Of a stretch of 64,000 nt of DNA, positions 61,475 through 64,000 are shown piece by piece. The DNA is from Actinobacteria bacterium OK074 (GTDB lineage Bacteria; Actinomycetota; Actinomycetes; Streptomycetales; Streptomycetaceae). The translations under genes and the position numbers were made by a program. The stretch is taken from NCBI GenBank assembly GCA_001298575.1, contig LJCV01000099.1, forward strand, positions 1-64,000, written 5' to 3'. Positions within the stretch are counted from its first letter, which is position 1. Each line of letters begins with the position of its first letter. The notes below the pieces were generated by a model. The model saw only the letters and a list, made by a program, of their open reading frames with translations, did not search any database and was not told the origin of the DNA.

Positions 61475-62776
61475 TCAGATCAGCGCCTCCAGCTCCGTCA
61501 GCGCCGCCTCCTCCGCGATCGTCAGCAGCACGCGGTCGCGCATCAGCACCCGTCCGTCCACGACGGTGTCCCGTACGTCGGGGGAGTGCGCCGCGTAGGC
61601 GAGCGTGGACCACGGGTCGTGCCGGGGCCGCAGATGGGGCCGGCCCAGGTCGAGCACGATCAGGTCGGCCCGCTTGCCCGCCTCCAGGGAGCCCAGCCGG
61701 TCGCCGAGTCCCAGCGCCCGCGCGCCGCCGATCGTCGCCATCCGCACCGCCTGCTCGGCGCCGACCGCCGTCGGGTCGCCGGCCGCCTTGTGCACCAGCG
61801 CGGCCTGCCGTACGGCGCCGAGCACGTCCAGCGTGTTGGAGCTGACCGAGCCGTCGGTGCCCAGGCCCACGGTCACGCCCGCGCCCAGCAGCCGGGGCAC
61901 CGGGGCGATCCCGCAGCCCAGCTTGAGGTTGGAGACCGGGCAGTGCGCGACCGAGGTGCCCGTGCGGGCCAGGGCCGCGATCTCCGGGCCGGTCAGGTCG
62001 ACGGCGTGCGCGAGCAGCAGATCGGGGCCGAGCAGCCCGAGCGAGTCGAGCAGTTCCACCGGCCGCTTGCCGTGGCGCACCTCGACCGTCGCCACCTCGG
62101 TCGCGTTCTCCGCCGCGTGGATGTGCAGCAGCGCGCCGAACTCCCGTGCCAGGGCGGCGATTTCGACCAGTTGCTCGGGGGAGAGGGTGTACGTCGAGTG
62201 CGCGAACAGGACGGGCCGCGTGCCTGGTTGGGCCTCCGCGCGGCGGGCCAGGTCGGCGCGGGCCCATGCCATCCGGTCCGGGTACGCCATCTTGTCGGGC
62301 GGCTCGGGTACGTCCATGAACGTCGGCCCGGTCAGCAGCCGCCAGCCCGCGTCGCGCGCGACCGACTCGGCGGCCTCGTGGAACCAGTACATGTCGAGCG
62401 CCGAGGTCACCCCGGCCCGCACGCTCTCGGCGACCGCCACGCGCACCGCCGCCGTCACGTTCTTCGGCGACAGCAACTCGGCCTCCCAGCGCAGCACGCG
62501 CTCCAGGAACCCTTGCAGCGTCACGTCGTCGGCACGGCCGCGCAGCAGCGTCATCGCCAGGTGGGTATGGGTGTTGACCAGCCCGGGCAGCACGAGACAG
62601 CCCTCGGCGTCCAGGGACTCGGCCGCCTCGTACCGCGCCCGCAGCTCCAACGCCGGTCCCACGGCGAGGATGTCACCGTCGCGGACGGCAACCGCCCCCT
62701 CCCGTACGACGGTTCCGGCGTCGTCGACGGTCAGGACGTCCCCGCCGTGCACGAGCAGATCGACCCGCTCGCTCAT
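61475..62776 (-). CDS. Amidohydrolase, 8-oxoguanine/TRZ-ATZ deaminase-like
   Basis: 433-residue metal-dependent hydrolase. HxH in VNTHTHLAM, a His in LLHIHAAEN, a His in LLAHAVDL and Asp in VGLGTDGSVSSN form the mononuclear metal site of the TRZ/ATZ/guanine-deaminase group. Its ATG overlaps the stop of the nucleoside phosphorylase by four bases (ATGA), so the two are coupled. In this context it likely deaminates a purine base or nucleoside released by the phosphorylase. Which base is unknown. Confidence 0.9.
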   Translation of the reverse strand: MSERVDLLVHGGDVLTVDDAGTVVREGAVAVRDGDILAVGPALELRARYEAAESLDAEGCLVLPGLVNTHTHLAMTLLRGRADDVTLQGFLERVLRWEAELLSPKNVTAAVRVAVAESVRAGVTSALDMYWFHEAAESVARDAGWRLLTGPTFMDVPEPPDKMAYPDRMAWARADLARRAEAQPGTRPVLFAHSTYTLSPEQLVEIAALAREFGALLHIHAAENATEVATVEVRHGKRPVELLDSLGLLGPDLLLAHAVDLTGPEIAALARTGTSVAHCPVSNLKLGCGIAPVPRLLGAGVTVGLGTDGSVSSNTLDVLGAVRQAALVHKAAGDPTAVGAEQAVRMATIGGARALGLGDRLGSLEAGKRADLIVLDLGRPHLRPRHDPWSTLAYAAHSPDVRDTVVDGRVLMRDRVLLTIAEEAALTELEALI

Positions 62777-63549
62777 ACGGCGGCCCCCGCTTCGTCCTCG
62801 GCCTCGGCCAGCAGCCGCAGCGCCTCCAGCGCGACGACGGTGCCGCGTTCGACACCGCGGGCGACGACATCGCGGTGCGGGTCGTAGTTGCCCGTCGACA
62901 ACGGGGCGTTCTCGTCGACCAGTTCGTCGGCGTTGACCCCGTCTATGACGACCACGCCGCCCGCCGTGAGCCCGCGCAGCGAGGCCGTCACGAACAGCGC
63001 GGACAGCTCCATCTCGATCGCGGCGAGACCGGCGCCGTCGTAGGAGAACAGGGGGAGCAGCCCCGGCTGGAAGGCCGCCCGGGTCCACACCAGACCGCGG
63101 TGGTGCGGTACTTCGGCCGCGCGGGCCGCCTGCTGGAGGGCGAGGACCGCCTCCGGCGCGGACACCGCCGGGTACTCCGGCGGCAGCAACTGCTGGGTGA
63201 CGCCGTCGTCGCGGACGGCCGCCTCGGCGATGACGAGGTCGCCGTCGCCGATCCCGGGCCGCATCGCACCGGCCGTGCCGAAGCGCAGGAAGGTGCGCAC
63301 CCCGGCGTCCGCGAGTTCCTGGAAGAGCAGGATCGCGCCGGGCGCGCCCACGCCGTGCGAGGCGACCGTCACCGGCAGGCCCTTCCAACTCCCGCCGAAC
63401 ACACGGTACTCGCGGTGGTACGAGACCTCCTCGGCTCCGTCGAGCACCGCGGCGACCGCGGCGGCACGCGCCGGATCGCCGACGACCACGGCGTACGGGG
63501 GCAGCCCGGAACGGGGTATGCGGGCGACGGGGGTCAGGTCCTGCGTCAT
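62773..63549 (-). CDS. Nucleoside phosphorylase
   Basis: 258 residues of the PNP_UDP_1 family. Family segments are VVVGDPARAAAVAAVLD, TVASHGVGAPGAILLFQELADAG, FLRFGTAGAMRPGIGDGDLVIAEAAVRDDGV and the specificity loop EMELSALFVTASLRGL with NADELVDENA. It splits nucleosides with phosphate into base and ribose-1-phosphate. It overlaps both neighbours by four bases (ATGA), indicating a tightly coupled operon with the permease upstream and the amidohydrolase downstream. Confidence 0.92.
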   Translation of the reverse strand: MTQDLTPVARIPRSGLPPYAVVVGDPARAAAVAAVLDGAEEVSYHREYRVFGGSWKGLPVTVASHGVGAPGAILLFQELADAGVRTFLRFGTAGAMRPGIGDGDLVIAEAAVRDDGVTQQLLPPEYPAVSAPEAVLALQQAARAAEVPHHRGLVWTRAAFQPGLLPLFSYDGAGLAAIEMELSALFVTASLRGLTAGGVVVIDGVNADELVDENAPLSTGNYDPHRDVVARGVERGTVVALEALRLLAEAEDEAGAAV

Positions 63550-64000
63550 GAAGGGACTCCAGCGGAAGGGACACGGCGACGGCGGCGGGCCGTCGTCAGG
63601 AACAGGGCGCCGAGCGTGACGACGTACGGCGCTGCGTCGGTGGCCTGTTGGGGCAGACCCAGGCCCTGGAGGCGGAAGCCCGCCGCCTCGGCCAGCCCGA
63701 ACAGCAGCGCCGCGAGCAGTACACCGAGCGGCAGGGCACGGCCCAGCATGACGGCCACGACGGCGATCCAGCCGCGCCCCGCCGTCATGTTCTCGGAGAA
63801 CAACGTGACGTTGCCCAGGGCGAGTTGGGCCCCGGCGAGCCCGCACAGCACACCGGAGGCGAGCACGGCCGCGTACCGGTATTTGACCGGGTTCACGCCC
63901 AGTCCGGCCGCGGCCTCGGGCGCCTCGCCGACCCCGCGCAGTCTCAGGCCCCACGCGTGCCGCGACAGCAGCAGCGCGGCCACGCCGACCGCCGCCCACG
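63546..64000 (-). CDS. ABC transporter permease (nucleoside type), partial
   Basis: C-terminal part of a BPD_transp_2 permease. Sequences such as LGLNP-like GLGVNPVKYRYAAVLASGVLCGLAGAQLALG, FSENMTAGRGWIAVVAVMLGRALPLGVLLAALLFGLAEAAGFRLQ, are typical of the BmpA-associated nucleoside uptake systems. The frame runs off the right edge. It is coupled by ATGA overlap to the nucleoside phosphorylase, which supports nucleoside import. Confidence 0.9.
   Translation of the reverse strand, partial: WAAVGVAALLLSRHAWGLRLRGVGEAPEAAAGLGVNPVKYRYAAVLASGVLCGLAGAQLALGNVTLFSENMTAGRGWIAVVAVMLGRALPLGVLLAALLFGLAEAAGFRLQGLGLPQQATDAAPYVVTLGALFLTTARRRRRVPSAGVPS

Overview
The window is high-GC actinobacterial chromosome and almost certainly Streptomyces. 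It carries two chaplins (one with a sortase signal), the mycothiol ligase mshC, SoxR, an F420-type oxidoreductase, GTG starts and purine-rich Shine-Dalgarno sequences. Several blocks (gluconate cluster, chpH-chpC, SCO1664 family, mshC) occur in an order I recall from the S. coelicolor SCO1660-SCO1700 region. The window is therefore mostly conserved core chromosome with accessory insertions. I saw no IS element, prophage, CRISPR array or replication origin.

Layout. 1-8.4 kb: a sortase end, then an aldehyde/alcohol dehydrogenase pair, a DMT exporter, a TetR divergent from an acyl-CoA dehydrogenase, a second TetR, a MaoC hydratase and soxR. 8.6-12.4 kb: a zinc-ribbon protein and a secreted penicillin-acylase-type hydrolase. 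12.5-17.6 kb: an SDR, a TetR, an acyl-CoA dehydrogenase, an APH-like kinase and an MBL hydrolase. 17.8-26.5 kb: DUF202 proteins, Nudix, a transporter, a flavin dehydrogenase with a 15-G tract, an amino-acid permease, and a molybdopterin oxidoreductase with its cytochrome b. 27.2-34.4 kb: a probable RiPP gene cluster. 34.4-39.1 kb: gluconate/idonate catabolism. 39.2-45.5 kb: YchJ, a glutamic peptidase, a regulator with hexapeptide repeats, RraA-like, an orphan response regulator, an HNH protein and tRNA-Leu(GAG). 45.7-60.5 kb: an M20 peptidase, chaplins, a RecD-like protein, AKR, LLM, CorA, a phosphatase, DUF3090, SCO1664-like, mshC and PAC2. 60.7-64 kb: a GntR regulator and a nucleoside uptake/salvage operon running off the edge.

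The most interesting system is the operon at 27,204-34,367. It encodes a prolyl-oligopeptidase-type peptidase, a 48-residue Cys-free peptide, a B12-type radical SAM enzyme with the unusual C-x7-C-x2-C cluster motif, a DUF5825-like protein, a cytochrome P450 and an MFS exporter. A 15-bp perfect hairpin lies directly after the peptide gene, where it could set the peptide-to-enzyme ratio. The parts fit a C-methylated, P450-oxidised, protease-released ribosomal peptide.

The regulatory DNA is also informative. Three different palindrome families each occur twice near a TetR gene and link it to distant genes: AAACTA-N7-TARTTT, CTAAGC-N4-GCTYAG and an ACCGACCGGT-centred site. Clear bidirectional terminator hairpins separate most convergent gene pairs. 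Several genes end in a short tandem duplication that runs across the stop codon.
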